From Paracoccaceae bacterium (GTDB lineage Bacteria > Pseudomonadota > Alphaproteobacteria > Rhodobacterales > Rhodobacteraceae), in assembly GCA_003605175.1 (NCBI GenBank), contig QWDA01000003.1, positions 62,001 through 126,000 of the forward strand: a stretch of DNA of 64,000 nucleotides, in the 5' to 3' direction. This document shows positions 38,869 through 48,124 of the stretch, one piece after another. Under the pieces are notes generated by a model. It did no database searches and was not told where the DNA came from. It worked only from the letters and a program-made list of their open reading frames with translations. The first letter of the stretch is position 1. Each line of letters starts with the position of its first letter. The position numbers and the translations under genes are program-made.

Positions 38869-39783
38869 ATGACAGCCGATCTCCGAACCGCCCTGACCGG
38901 CATTTCCGGCATCCTGGTGACCCCTTTCGACGCCGAGGGCCGCATCGCGCCCGCCCTGCAGAAACCCGTCGTCGACCGGGCCATCGCCGCCGGGGTCCGG
39001 ATCCTGACCGCGAACGGCAATACCGGCGAATTCTACGGGCTCACCACCGAGGAGGCGGTCGCCATGGTCGAGGCCGCGGCGGCGCATGTCGCCGGCCGCT
39101 GCCCCCTGGTCGCGGGCGTCGGCCGCGCGCTCCCCGACGCCTGCCGCCTGGCCGCGGCCTCGGCTAGGGCCGGTGCGGCGGCCCTGATGCTGCACCAGCC
39201 GCCCGATCCCTTCGTCGCGCCGCGCGGACTCGTCGATTACGCCCGCGCCATTGCCGAGGCGGGGCAGGGGCTGCCGCTGATCCTCTATCTCAGGAACGAC
39301 GCGATCGGCACGCCTGCCATCACGGCGCTCTGCGAAATCCCGGGCGTCATCGGCGTCAAATGGGCGACGCCGAACCCGATGAAGCTGAAGGCGGCGATGG
39401 CGGCCTCGCCCGGCCACATCGTCTGGGTCGGCGGCCTCGCCGAAACCTGGGCGCCCGCCTTCTACGCCGTGGGCGCGCGGGGCTTCACCAGCGGGCTGAT
39501 CAATGTCTGGCCCGAGCGCTCGGTGGCGATCTCGGCCGCGCTCGAGGCGGGCGACTATGCCGGAGCACGCAGGCTCATCGAGGGCATGCAGGTCTTCGAG
39601 GACATCCGCGCCGAAGAGCAGGGCGGCGCCAATGTGCCGGGCGTGAAGGCGGCGCTGCGGCTGATGGGCGAGGATTGCGGCGGCGCGCGGCCGCCGGCGG
39701 CCTGGCCGCTGACCGAGGCGCAATCGGCGCGGCTCGAGCGATTCATGCAGGAAAACGGGCTTCTGGCCCGGGAAGCGGGTTGA
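38869..39783 (+). CDS. DHDPS-family lyase/aldolase
   Basis: 304 residues, (beta/alpha)8 N-acetylneuraminate lyase/DHDPS superfamily. The GxxGE-type motif reads NGNTGEFYGLT, the catalytic Tyr is in LILYLRND, and the Schiff-base Lys is in IGVKWATPN. It likely cleaves or dehydrates the 2-keto-3-deoxy acid made by the preceding dehydratase, for example into pyruvate plus an aldehyde. DapA is unlikely: the gene sits in a catabolic operon and the substrate residues differ. The ATG was chosen because it gives the family start TGISGILVTPFD. Confidence 0.82.
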   Translation: MTADLRTALTGISGILVTPFDAEGRIAPALQKPVVDRAIAAGVRILTANGNTGEFYGLTTEEAVAMVEAAAAHVAGRCPLVAGVGRALPDACRLAAASARAGAAALMLHQPPDPFVAPRGLVDYARAIAEAGQGLPLILYLRNDAIGTPAITALCEIPGVIGVKWATPNPMKLKAAMAASPGHIVWVGGLAETWAPAFYAVGARGFTSGLINVWPERSVAISAALEAGDYAGARRLIEGMQVFEDIRAEEQGGANVPGVKAALRLMGEDCGGARPPAAWPLTEAQSARLERFMQENGLLAREAG

Positions 39784-39793
39784 GGAACGGGAC

Positions 39794-40528
39794 ATGACCG
39801 AGGTCAAGCAGGAGAGTATCGAGAAGCTGCGCCATGTCAGCGTCGCCACGCTGGCGACGGCGCTCTACAAGCGCGGGCTGCGGAACCAGGTGATCCAGGA
39901 TGTCCGGCCGGTAAGCCGCAAGGGCAGGAACATGGTCGGCCCCGCCTTCACCCTGCGCTACATGCCGGCGCGCGAGGATCGCAACACCCTCGCCGAGTTC
40001 CGCAATCCGAAGCATCCGCAGCGCCACGCCATCGAGACCTGCCCGCCGGGCCACGTCCTCGTCATGGACAGCCGCAAGGACGCGCGGGCGGCCTCGGCCG
40101 GCGACATCCTGATCACCCGGCTGATGGTCCGGGGCGGGGCAGGGGTCGTCACCGATGGCGGGTTCCGCGATTCGGTGCGGATCGGCGAGCTCGACATGCC
40201 CGCCTATCACCAGCGCCCCGCGAGCCCGACCAACCTGACGATCAACGAGGCGATCGAGATCAACTGCCCCATCGGCTGCGGCGACGCCCCGGTCTTTCCC
40301 GGCGATATCGTGGTGGGCGACGACGACAGCGTCATCATCCTGCCCGCGCATCTCGCCGACGAGCTGGCCGACGAGGCGACCGAGATGACTGCCTACGAGG
40401 ATTTCGTCACCGAGCAGGTCCGCGGCGGCGCGACGATCATCGGCCTCTACCCGGCGACGAAGGAAGAGAACCTCGCGGCCTTCGCCGCCTGGCGCGAGGC
40501 GAATGGCCGCAAGGGCTCCGGCGACTAG
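39794..40528 (+). CDS. RraA-like protein (HMG/CHA aldolase or demethylmenaquinone methyltransferase fold)
   Basis: 244 residues. Contains the RraA-family core: SVATLATALYKRGLRNQVI, VGPAFTLRYMP, GGAGVVTDGGFRD (the conserved G-x-R-D that binds metal and pyruvate moiety) and FPGDIVVGDDDSVIILP. In catabolic operons such proteins act as metal-dependent aldolases or oxaloacetate decarboxylases on 4-carboxy-4-hydroxy-2-oxo acids rather than as RNase E regulators. It probably handles a keto acid of this pathway. Confidence 0.8.
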   Translation: MTEVKQESIEKLRHVSVATLATALYKRGLRNQVIQDVRPVSRKGRNMVGPAFTLRYMPAREDRNTLAEFRNPKHPQRHAIETCPPGHVLVMDSRKDARAASAGDILITRLMVRGGAGVVTDGGFRDSVRIGELDMPAYHQRPASPTNLTINEAIEINCPIGCGDAPVFPGDIVVGDDDSVIILPAHLADELADEATEMTAYEDFVTEQVRGGATIIGLYPATKEENLAAFAAWREANGRKGSGD

Positions 40529-40538
40529 GGGAAAAGCG

Positions 40539-40646
40539 ATGCACGACAAGGGCTTCACCCGCCACGGCACTCACCCGAGCGGCGGCGACAGGATCGGCAC
40601 CGGGGCGCGGTCTCTCCCGGTCCCGCCGGCGGAGGTCCCGGCATGA
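40539..40646 (+). CDS. Possible 35-residue ORF coupled to kdgD
   Basis: An ATG with AGGGGAAAA upstream, 10 bp after the RraA-like gene, reads 35 codons and stops by overlapping the kdgD start (ATGA). The peptide (MHDKGFTRHGTHPSGGD...) is polar with no recognisable domain. It may be a small protein, a coupling leader for kdgD, or chance. Confidence 0.35.
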   Translation: MHDKGFTRHGTHPSGGDRIGTGARSLPVPPAEVPA

Positions 40647-41548
40647 TCGACCCGCCGGCGCTGCGCGACATCATCCGCTCGGGGCTCCTGTCCTTCCCGG
40701 TCACGCCCTTCGATGCGGAGAACCGCTTCAACCCCGCCGCGCTGCGCGCGCATCTCGAATGGCTCGCGCCGCATCCGGTCGCGGGGCTCATCGTCGCCGG
40801 CGGCACCGGCGAGATGTTCTCGCTGACGCCCTCCGAGATCGTCGAGGTCGTGAGGACGGCGAAGGCGGCGCAGCCCGAGGCGCCGATCATCGCGGGCTGC
40901 GGCTACGGCACCAAGCTCGCCTCGGAGCTGGCACAGGCCATCGAAGCCGGCGGCGGCGACGGCATCCTGCTCCTGCCGCACTACCTGATCGGCGCGCCCC
41001 AGGACGGGATCGAGGCGCATATCCGCGCCGTCTGCCGCGCGACGGCGATGGGCGTGATCGTCTACAACCGGGGCCAGTCCGTGGTCTCGGCCGAGACGCT
41101 CGCGCGGCTGGCGGAAGACTGCCCGAACCTGATCGGCTTCAAGGACGGGACCGGCGACATCGACACGGTCCGCCGCATCACCATCGGCCTCGGCGACCGG
41201 CTCGCCTGTATCGGCGGCATGCCGACCCACGAGCTTTTCGCGCAGGCCTATCGCGGTGCGGGCGTCGACACCTATTCCTCCGCGGTCTTCAACTTCGTGC
41301 CGGAAACCGCGCTGGCGTTCCACGCGGCCTTCACCGCGGGCGACGACCGGGGATGCGCGGCGCTGCTGCGCGATTTCTACTACCCGTTCGCAACGATCCG
41401 CGACCGGAAGACCGGCTACGCGGTGTCCGCCATCAAGGCCGGGGTTTCGCTTCGCGGCTTCGCGACCGGCCCGGTCCGAAGCCCGCTGACCGATCTCACC
41501 GGGGAGGAGCGCGCGATGCTCGCGGCGCTGATCGAGGTCCGGTCCTGA
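40643..41548 (+). CDS. kdgD: 5-dehydro-4-deoxyglucarate dehydratase
   Basis: 301 residues, DHDPS superfamily. It matches KdgD throughout: GLLSFPVTPFD, AGGTGEMFSLTPSE, VIVYNRGQ (catalytic Tyr), NLIGFKDGTGD (Schiff-base Lys), GGMPTHELFAQAY and TYSSAVFNFVPETA. The enzyme converts 5-keto-4-deoxy-D-glucarate to 2,5-dioxopentanoate (2-oxoglutarate semialdehyde) with loss of water and CO2. This points to aldarate (glucarate/galactarate) or uronate breakdown. The required semialdehyde dehydrogenase is not seen in the window. Confidence 0.88.
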   Translation: MIDPPALRDIIRSGLLSFPVTPFDAENRFNPAALRAHLEWLAPHPVAGLIVAGGTGEMFSLTPSEIVEVVRTAKAAQPEAPIIAGCGYGTKLASELAQAIEAGGGDGILLLPHYLIGAPQDGIEAHIRAVCRATAMGVIVYNRGQSVVSAETLARLAEDCPNLIGFKDGTGDIDTVRRITIGLGDRLACIGGMPTHELFAQAYRGAGVDTYSSAVFNFVPETALAFHAAFTAGDDRGCAALLRDFYYPFATIRDRKTGYAVSAIKAGVSLRGFATGPVRSPLTDLTGEERAMLAALIEVRS

Positions 41549-41609
41549 CCCTTCCCGGCCTGGCCCGTCCCGGCTGCAACATGGCCGGAAGCCGGAACAG
41601 CGGGAGTGC

Positions 41610-42365
41610 ATGACGATGCGGGTGCTGGAAGGACAGGCGGCGATCGTGACGGGCGCCAGCCGGGGAATCGGCAGGGCGGCCGCGCGCCGTCTGGCCGATG
41701 CGGGGGCCGGGGTCATCGTCCATGCCACGGATCGGGGCCGGCTCGCGGCGGTGCTGGCAGAGATCGGGGAATGCGGCGGCCGGGCGTTCGCGGTCGCGGG
41801 CGACATCGCCGATCCCGGCGTGGCGGCGTTGCTGGCGGAAACCGCCCGGGAGCAGTTCGGGCGCATCGACATCCTGGTCAACAATGCCGGCATCAACCTG
41901 AGGTCGGCGACGCTCGAGATGGCGCTGGACGACTGGCAGCGCGTGCTCGACGTGAACCTGAACGGCACGCTGCATGCCTGCCGGTCCGTGCTGCCCGGGA
42001 TGATCGCGCAGGGCGGTGGCAGGATCGTCAACGTCTCCTCCACCGCCGCGAAGACGCCGCACCGCAACGCCGCCCCGGCCTATGGTGCCTCGAAAGCGGC
42101 GGTGAACTACCTGACCATGCATCTCGCCCGCGAAATGGCGGCGCACAATATCCGGGTCAACGCCGTCTGCCCCGGGCCGGTCGAGACCGACATGACATCC
42201 GAATGGGACGAGGGCTACCGGGCCCGCGTCTCCGGCCAGGTGCCGCTCGGGCGGCTGGGGACGGCGCGCGAGATCGCCGATGTCATCCTGTTCCTCGCCT
42301 CGGACGCCTCCGGCTTCGTCACCGGAGAGACACTCAACGCCAATGGCGGCACCTTCATCGCGTGA
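41610..42365 (+). CDS. Short-chain dehydrogenase/reductase
   Basis: 251 residues, classical SDR. NAD(P) motif TGASRGIG (about 15-22), NNAG in ILVNNAGINL, catalytic Ser in VSSTAAKTP, and YGASKAA with the Tyr-Lys pair. The C-terminal GGTFIA is typical. It starts with a GGGAG ribosome site 61 bp after kdgD and probably oxidises or reduces a sugar-acid intermediate. Annotation as FabG would be misleading in this context. Confidence 0.85.
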   Translation: MTMRVLEGQAAIVTGASRGIGRAAARRLADAGAGVIVHATDRGRLAAVLAEIGECGGRAFAVAGDIADPGVAALLAETAREQFGRIDILVNNAGINLRSATLEMALDDWQRVLDVNLNGTLHACRSVLPGMIAQGGGRIVNVSSTAAKTPHRNAAPAYGASKAAVNYLTMHLAREMAAHNIRVNAVCPGPVETDMTSEWDEGYRARVSGQVPLGRLGTAREIADVILFLASDASGFVTGETLNANGGTFIA

Positions 42366-42451
42366 CGAAGATGTAAACACCGGGCCGCCGGAAAGGTGTT
42401 GACCGGAAAGGAGGAAATTCTAACCTACGAACAAATATCCGGAGAGGCAGA

Positions 42452-43489
42452 GTGCTTCGGCTCGCGATCATCGCCGACGACCTGACCGGCGCCCTCGACA
42501 CGGCGGCCCCGTTCGCCGGCGTCCCGGGGGGCGTCGTCGTGGCGACGCGGGTCGCGGCGCTGGAGGGCGCGCTGGCGCGGCGCCCCGGGGTCGTCGCGGT
42601 CTCCACGCGTTCCCGCGAGATCGGCGCGGCCGAGGCGCGGGCGCAGGTGGTGCGGGCGCTCGCGTGCCTCCCGCCGGGCGCGCCGATCTTCAAGAAGATC
42701 GATTCGCGGCTGAAGGGGAACATCCCGGCCGAGCTGGAGGCGTTCGGCGGCCGGGCCCTCCTCGTCGCGCCGGCGATACCGGAATTCGGCCGCGTGGTGC
42801 GTGACGGCAGGCTCGAGGGGTTCGGGGTCGATGCGCCGATCCCGGTCGGGGCGCGGCTGGGCGCGGCCGCGACGCGCGCCACCGTGCCGGACACGCTGAC
42901 CGATGCGGATCTCTCGCGCGCGCTCGGCGCCGCGGGCGACGACACCGTGCACGTCGGTGCGCGCGGCCTCGCCACGGCGCTCGCGGCGGCGATGGGCCTT
43001 CCGGCAGCGCCCGTGCCGGGCGCGCTGCCGGCCCCGCTCTGTATGGCCATCGGCTCGGCGGATGCGATCACCCTCCGGCAGGTCGACCTCCTCCGCCGCG
43101 CCGCGCCCTGCCTTCTGGATCTCGCCGCGCCGGGGGGGCGCGTCCCCTCCGCCCCGCCGCGCCCGGCCGCGCCGCTTGCGCTGCTCCGGATCTCCGCCGG
43201 CGAAGCGGTGGCCCCCGCCGTCGCCGCCGCCCGCTTCGCCGCCGGCGTCCGCCCCTGGCTCGCCGAAGCGCGGGCCCTGGTGCTGAGCGGCGGCGCCACG
43301 GCCGAGGCCTGTCTCGACGCGCTCGGGCTCGACCGCCTGGCCCTGCGCGGCGAAATCCTCCCCGGGCTTCCCCTGTCCGGGGCCGAAGGCCGCGCGATCG
43401 TCACGAAATCCGGCGGTTTCGGGGATCCGGACTGCCTGGCGCGCATCGCCGGCCAGACCGTCCCGGCGGAAGACCCGGCACATGGCTGA
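42452..43489 (+). CDS. Four-carbon acid sugar kinase family protein (DUF1537)
   Basis: 345 residues from a GTG start with a GGAGAGG ribosome site. The N-terminal domain opens LRLAIIADDLTGALDTAAPFA and contains FKKIDSRLKGNIPAEL; the C-terminal nucleotide domain has LVLSGGATAEACLDALGL and ILPGLPLS, then VTKSGGFGD. The family phosphorylates D-threonate, D-erythronate and related acids. At 345 residues it is clearly shorter than the usual 400 or more, mostly in the middle and second domain. A pdxA2-type gene lies in the neighbouring operon, the known partner of such kinases. Confidence 0.82.
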   Translation: MLRLAIIADDLTGALDTAAPFAGVPGGVVVATRVAALEGALARRPGVVAVSTRSREIGAAEARAQVVRALACLPPGAPIFKKIDSRLKGNIPAELEAFGGRALLVAPAIPEFGRVVRDGRLEGFGVDAPIPVGARLGAAATRATVPDTLTDADLSRALGAAGDDTVHVGARGLATALAAAMGLPAAPVPGALPAPLCMAIGSADAITLRQVDLLRRAAPCLLDLAAPGGRVPSAPPRPAAPLALLRISAGEAVAPAVAAARFAAGVRPWLAEARALVLSGGATAEACLDALGLDRLALRGEILPGLPLSGAEGRAIVTKSGGFGDPDCLARIAGQTVPAEDPAHG

Positions 43490-44201
43490 GCGCAAGCCGA
43501 CCGGAAGCCGCAAGAACCTGCCCGATCTGGTGTTCGACGGGCTTCTGCAATCGATCAAGTCGGGCAGCTACGGTGTCGACGAGCGGCTGCCCACCGAACA
43601 TGCGCTCGCGGCCGAATTCCAGGTCTCCCGGCCCGTCGTGCGCGAGGCGCTCCGAAGGCTGCGCGACCAGGGCCTGGTCTATTCCCGGCGGGGGGCGGGC
43701 ACGTTCGTCCGCCAGATCGGCCTGCGGCAGCCCCTGGGGTTCGGCTCGGTCGAAAGCATCTCCGACCTGTTCTACTGCTACGAGTTCCGCCTCACGCTGG
43801 AACCGGAAGCGGCCGCGGCGGCGGCCGAGCGGCGCACCGACGACATGCTGGCCGACATTGCCGCGGCGCTCGACCTGATGCGCGATGCCACGGCCCGAAA
43901 GCGCCACCGCGAGGACGCCGATTTCGCCTTTCACGGCGCCATCGCGCGGGCCAGCCAGAACCGCTATTTCTGGACCGCGCTCGACGCCCTGAAGGAGCAT
44001 ATCGACGTCGCCATGCAGTTTCACGGCCAGTCGCTCAAGCAATCGCCCTCCGGGCTGGAGCACGTCCTCGACGAGCACACCAGGATATTCGACGCGGTGC
44101 GCGACGGCGATGCCGGGGCGGCGCGCAAGCTGATGCGCGATCACCTGACGGGGTCGCGCGACCGGCTGTTCGACGGCCGCCCGCCCGGCCCGCGCCGCTA
44201 A
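43482..44201 (+). CDS. GntR family (FCD) transcriptional regulator
   Basis: 239 residues. Winged helix at about 10-75 (LVFDGLLQSIKSGSYGVDERLPTE, VSRPVVREALRRLRDQGLVY, GAGTFV) and an FCD domain (EFRLTLEPEAAAAAAERR, ADFAFHGAIARAS, DEHTRIFDAV). The start lies inside the end of the kinase gene, so the two are coupled. Its 3' end overlaps the convergent minus-strand operon by 4 bp. It probably controls the tetronate/aldonate genes on one or both sides. Confidence 0.88.
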   Translation: MAERKPTGSRKNLPDLVFDGLLQSIKSGSYGVDERLPTEHALAAEFQVSRPVVREALRRLRDQGLVYSRRGAGTFVRQIGLRQPLGFGSVESISDLFYCYEFRLTLEPEAAAAAAERRTDDMLADIAAALDLMRDATARKRHREDADFAFHGAIARASQNRYFWTALDALKEHIDVAMQFHGQSLKQSPSGLEHVLDEHTRIFDAVRDGDAGAARKLMRDHLTGSRDRLFDGRPPGPRR

Positions 44202-45163
44202 AGGCCCAGCGCGGCCGCGAAGGCGTCCGGGGTCATCGAGCCGGGTTCGGCCCGCGCATGTGCCAGCCGATGCGCCAGCGCGGTGGCGGCGGCGTTGAGC
44301 GGTGCCGGAGTTCCGGTCAGCCGGCCGATCAGGACGATCTCGCCGTTCAGGTAATCCGTCTCGATCGAGCCCGCGCCGCGCGACAGGCTCTGCGTGGACG
44401 AGCCGCCGATCCGGAGGGCGCCCGCGACCGTCCCGACCCGCATCAGCGCGCGCCGCGGGTCGGAGGCGCCGACATCGCGCCACGCAATCCCCGCCGCGTC
44501 CAGCACCGCGCGCGCCTCGGCCCGAAGCGCCGCGACGAATTCGCCCGCCTCGACCCCCCGGCCAAGCGCGGCCTCGACGATGTTCCCGAGATTCTGGATC
44601 AGCTTGCCGTATTTGCTCTCCATCACGTTCGGCACCGGGAACCCGACGATCCCCGCCGGGGTCAGCGCTGCCGCCAGCGCCTCGGCCTCGGGCGAGAGCC
44701 CGGACGGGTAGCGGCCGATCTCGAAGATGCCGAAATTCGGGCTGGCGAAGCCGACCGCCTCGTCAGGCGCGGCATATTCCGCCGGCAGCATCACGGTGAT
44801 CCCGTGCACATTCGGGAAATACCGCAGCGCGGCCCGCTCGTTCGCCACCCCGTTCTGGGCGCAGAAGATCGGCTGTTCGCGCACCCCCGCATCCCGGAGC
44901 GCGGCAAGCGCCGCTTCCGTGTGCTGCCCCTTGACCGCCAGGAGGATCGCGTCGTCGGGGCGCCAGTCGATCGCGTCCGGGGCGCCGACGCAGGCAAGCG
45001 GCACCCGGTCGGACCGCTCCGGGGAGCGCAGGTGGAGCCCGTTCTCGCGGATGGCGTCGAGCCGCGCGCCTCGCGCGATGCCGATGCAGTCATGGCCTGC
45101 GCGGGCCAGCGCCCCGGCGATCACGCCGCCCACCGCACCCACGCCATGCACGACGATCCGCAT
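44198..45163 (-). CDS. 2-dehydropantoate 2-reductase-like oxidoreductase
   Basis: 321 residues, ApbA/PanE fold. Nucleotide motif VHGVGAVGGVIAGALARAG near the N-terminus, then AQNGVANE and a C-terminal helical domain with the conserved SKYGKLIQNLGNIVEA lysine block. The ATG ending at 45163 shares a base with the stop of the Fe-ADH gene. In a sugar-acid operon it more likely reduces or oxidises a branched or keto acid than serves pantothenate synthesis. Confidence 0.82.
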   Translation of the reverse strand: MRIVVHGVGAVGGVIAGALARAGHDCIGIARGARLDAIRENGLHLRSPERSDRVPLACVGAPDAIDWRPDDAILLAVKGQHTEAALAALRDAGVREQPIFCAQNGVANERAALRYFPNVHGITVMLPAEYAAPDEAVGFASPNFGIFEIGRYPSGLSPEAEALAAALTPAGIVGFPVPNVMESKYGKLIQNLGNIVEAALGRGVEAGEFVAALRAEARAVLDAAGIAWRDVGASDPRRALMRVGTVAGALRIGGSSTQSLSRGAGSIETDYLNGEIVLIGRLTGTPAPLNAAATALAHRLAHARAEPGSMTPDAFAAALGL

Positions 45164-46263
45164 CAGAACGCGCCCCGGTAGATCGTCTCGACCTCCGCGA
45201 CGCTCATGTCGCGCGGGTTGTTGTCCATCAGCCGGCGGATGCCATGGGCCTCCTCGGCCCAGGTGCCAAGATCGTCCTCGCGCGCGCCATGCGCGGCAAG
45301 CGACATCTCGATCCCCAGCCCCGCGCAGAACCCGCGCACCGCAGCGACCTCGCCGAGGCCGAGCGCCTCCACGATCTCGGCGGTCTTCTCCGGCCGGGCG
45401 GGCGCGTTGAAGGCCAGGATATCGGGAAACAGGAGCGCGACGCTCAGCCCGTGCGGGAGGCCGGCGCGCGTGCCGAGCGGATAGGCCAGCGCATGCCCCG
45501 CCGCGGTGTTGACCGGCCCCAGGCAGAGTCCGCCATAGAAGGACGACAGCAGCATCCCGGCCCGCGCCTCGGCATCGCTGCCATCGGCCACCGCCCGCGC
45601 CAGGTACCGGCCCGCGAGCCGAATCCCCATCCGCGCGTAATCGTCGACCAGCGGATGCGCCCGGATATTGGTGAAGGCCTCGACGCAATGGGCCAGCGCA
45701 TCGACCCCGGTCGCCGCCGTCACCGCCGGCGGCACCGAAATCGTCAGTTCGGGATCGAGCACCGCGAGATCCGCCGCCATGTGCGGGCTCTCCACGGCCA
45801 GCTTCATCCCGGTCTCCGTCGAGGTGACCAGCGCCCGGATGCCGCCCTCCGAGCCGGTCCCGGCCGTCGTCGCGACCTGCGCCAGCGCCGCGCATTTCCG
45901 CGCCACCCGGTTCGGTCCCGCCACATCGGCCAGGCTCTGGCCGCTGTCCCAGAGCACCGCGACCAGCTTGGCGATATCCATCACCGAGCCGCCGCCGAGC
46001 CCCACCACCAGATCGGGCTCCGCCGCGCGGGCCACGGCGAGCGCCGCGTCGAGATCGCTGTCCTTCGGCTCGGGCGCGACCCCGTCGAACACGGTGACCG
46101 CTCCGGTCAGCCCCAGCCGTTCCACCATCGGCCGCGTCACCGGCTGCGCGATGACCAGGACGCGCGCGAACGGCGCCGCCCAGTCGCCCAGCCGCGCCGC
46201 GGCGCCCGAGCCGATCTCGAGCCGTTTCGGGAGATGCAGGGTGATCGGTCGGGAAATGTCCAT
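45163..46263 (-). CDS. Iron-containing alcohol dehydrogenase
   Basis: 366 residues, group III (Fe-ADH). NAD motif GLGGGSVMDIAKLVAVL, phosphate loop TTAGTGSEG, and metal ligands from AADLAVLDP (Asp), ALAHCVEAF, AGLPHGLSVAL and GPVNTAAGHALAYP (His). The start ATG follows the DHDPS-fold gene by 11 bp. It may act on a short hydroxy-acid or glycolaldehyde-type product of the lyase encoded upstream. Confidence 0.87.
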   Translation of the reverse strand: MDISRPITLHLPKRLEIGSGAAARLGDWAAPFARVLVIAQPVTRPMVERLGLTGAVTVFDGVAPEPKDSDLDAALAVARAAEPDLVVGLGGGSVMDIAKLVAVLWDSGQSLADVAGPNRVARKCAALAQVATTAGTGSEGGIRALVTSTETGMKLAVESPHMAADLAVLDPELTISVPPAVTAATGVDALAHCVEAFTNIRAHPLVDDYARMGIRLAGRYLARAVADGSDAEARAGMLLSSFYGGLCLGPVNTAAGHALAYPLGTRAGLPHGLSVALLFPDILAFNAPARPEKTAEIVEALGLGEVAAVRGFCAGLGIEMSLAAHGAREDDLGTWAEEAHGIRRLMDNNPRDMSVAEVETIYRGAF

Positions 46264-46274
46264 CTTCTGCCCCC

Positions 46275-47180
46275 TCAGCCGCCCAGCTTGTCCATCTCGG
46301 CCCACACATCCTGCCGTTCGGCCTCGGAAAGCGCCACGAGCGGCGGCTTGTGGTGCAGCCATCCCGGGTCGCCACGGCGCTTCGCCAGCATGGCCTTCAC
46401 CGTGGGAAGCTGGACATGGCGGTTCGTCAGCCTGCGCCACGCGTCGATCCGCCCCTGCGCCGCCGCGACCTCGGCCGCCTTCGCGGGATCGTTCCAGCCG
46501 TCCCAGACGACGCGCAGCGCCTCGGCGCGGAGGTTCGAGGTCGCGGTGATGCAGCCCGCGCCGCCCATGCGCAGAAGCGGCAGCATCAGCGGGTCGGCCC
46601 CGGCGAGCACGCCGAGCCCCGGATGCCGCTCGCACAGCGCCTGCAGATGCTCGATCTGCCCGAAACTGTCCTTGATGCCGCAGACGATGCCCGGGAAGGC
46701 CGCCATCAGCCGGTCGATCAGTTCGTGCGAGATCGGGATCTGGCTGACCTGGGGAATGTGGTAGAGCACGACCCGCAGGCGGTCGTCGCCCACGCCCTCG
46801 ATCACCTGCGCATAGAACCGGAACAGCCCCTCGTCGCCGACGCCCTTGTAGTAGTAGGGCGGCAGCAGCACGACGCCCTTGGCCCCCGCCGTCACCGCGT
46901 GCCGGCTGAGCTCCACCGTGTCGGCGACCGCCGGCGTCGAGGTGCCGGGCAGCAGCGCCGCCGCCGGCGTGCCGCCCTCCACCGCCGCCTCCAGCAGCGC
47001 CATCCGCTCGCGGATCCCGAAACTGTTCGCCTCGCCGGTGGTGCCCAGAAGCGCGATGCCGTGGCAGCCCTCCGCCAGGAGCAGGCGGCAATGTTCGGCG
47101 AAAAGCCGGAGATCCGGCGTGCCCTCCGCCGTGACCGGCGTCGCGGCGGCGCAGTGGACGCCCTCGATCGTATGGGTCAA
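46275..47180 (-). CDS. DHDPS-family lyase
   Basis: 301 residues from a TTG start with GGGAGG 6 bp upstream. The TTG overlaps the pdxA2 stop (TTGA), which decides the start. [16 protein letters not shown] is the GxTGE loop, [11 protein letters not shown] holds the catalytic Tyr, and [12 protein letters not shown] the Schiff-base Lys. It is the third DHDPS-fold enzyme of this island and is clearly different in sequence from those at 38869 and 40643, so it should have its own substrate, probably a 2-keto-3-deoxy acid. Confidence 0.83.
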   Translation of the reverse strand: MTHTIEGVHCAAATPVTAEGTPDLRLFAEHCRLLLAEGCHGIALLGTTGEANSFGIRERMALLEAAVEGGTPAAALLPGTSTPAVADTVELSRHAVTAGAKGVVLLPPYYYKGVGDEGLFRFYAQVIEGVGDDRLRVVLYHIPQVSQIPISHELIDRLMAAFPGIVCGIKDSFGQIEHLQALCERHPGLGVLAGADPLMLPLLRMGGAGCITATSNLRAEALRVVWDGWNDPAKAAEVAAAQGRIDAWRRLTNRHVQLPTVKAMLAKRRGDPGWLHHKPPLVALSEAERQDVWAEMDKLGG

Positions 47181-48124
47181 CCCGTCCTCCCTGCGGCCAG
47201 CCGCCGTGCATAGGCGATGGCCTTCTCCATGTTCCCGTGATCCGCCACGCCCCGGCCCGCGATGTCGAACGCGGTGCCGTGATCGACCGAAGTCCGGTCG
47301 ATCGGCAGGCCGAGCGAGACGTTCACCGCCGTGTCGAAGGCGACGAGCTTGATCGGGATATGCCCCTGGTCGTGGTACTGCGCGACCACAAGGTCGAATT
47401 GCCCGGCATGGGCGCGGTGAAACACCGTGTCGCCGGGGATCGGACCCTGCGCGTCGATCCCCGCCGCGCGGGCGCGCCGCACCGCCGGGGCCAGCTCGGT
47501 CTCGTCCTCGGTGCCGAACAGCCCGCCTTCGCCGCAATGCGGGTTGAGGCCCGCGACCGCGATGCGCGGGGCGTCGTGGCCGAGGCGCCGCAGATGCGCG
47601 TGACCCATCCGGATCGTCTCGAAGACCGAATCCGCCGTGGCCCGGGCGATCGCGTCGCGCAGGCTCACATGCGTCGAGTTGTGGATCACCGTCAGCCGGT
47701 CCGACGCCAGGATCATCCAGGCCTTCCGCTGGCCGGTCAGCGCCGCCAGCATGCCGGTGTGGCCGTCGTAATGGTGCCCGGCGGCATTGAGCGTGGCCTT
47801 GTTGAGCGGCGCGGTGACGATGCAGCCGATCTCGCCCGCCTCGGCCGCGCGCACCGCCGCCGCGACGAAGCGGAACGCCGCGTCGCCGGCCCGCGCGTCC
47901 TCGCGGCCGAACGGCAGCGGCGCGCCCGCCACCGGCAGGTCGGTCAGCGCCACGTCGGTGCCGATCCTCAGGCCCGTCTTCACCACCGCCTCCGCCGCCT
48001 CCAGCGTTTTCCGGCACCCGAAGATGCGGGTGCGGGCGCGCTCTTCCGCCGCCATCGCGGCGACCGCCCGAACCGTGATCTCGGGGCCGACGCCGGCCGG
48101 GTCGCCTATGGTGATGCCGATCAT
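47177..48124 (-). CDS. pdxA2: PdxA2-type 4-phospho-D-threonate/erythronate dehydrogenase
   Basis: 315 residues, PdxA family. Opens [13 protein letters not shown]; metal and substrate residues appear in [25 protein letters not shown] and [12 protein letters not shown]. The family oxidises and decarboxylates a 4-phospho-hydroxy acid. PdxA2 forms act with DUF1537 kinases to turn D-threonate or D-erythronate into DHAP. A DUF1537 kinase lies 4 kb away, and no vitamin B6 gene is near, so the catabolic role is favoured. Confidence 0.85.
   Translation of the reverse strand: MIGITIGDPAGVGPEITVRAVAAMAAEERARTRIFGCRKTLEAAEAVVKTGLRIGTDVALTDLPVAGAPLPFGREDARAGDAAFRFVAAAVRAAEAGEIGCIVTAPLNKATLNAAGHHYDGHTGMLAALTGQRKAWMILASDRLTVIHNSTHVSLRDAIARATADSVFETIRMGHAHLRRLGHDAPRIAVAGLNPHCGEGGLFGTEDETELAPAVRRARAAGIDAQGPIPGDTVFHRAHAGQFDLVVAQYHDQGHIPIKLVAFDTAVNVSLGLPIDRTSVDHGTAFDIAGRGVADHGNMEKAIAYARRLAAGRTG

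Noticed and set aside
42399-42426. TTGACC/TAACCT as the promoter of the DUF1537 kinase gene
   Set aside because: The spacing is 16 bp and the -10 is weak. The gene may equally be read from the upstream operon, so the site was not listed.
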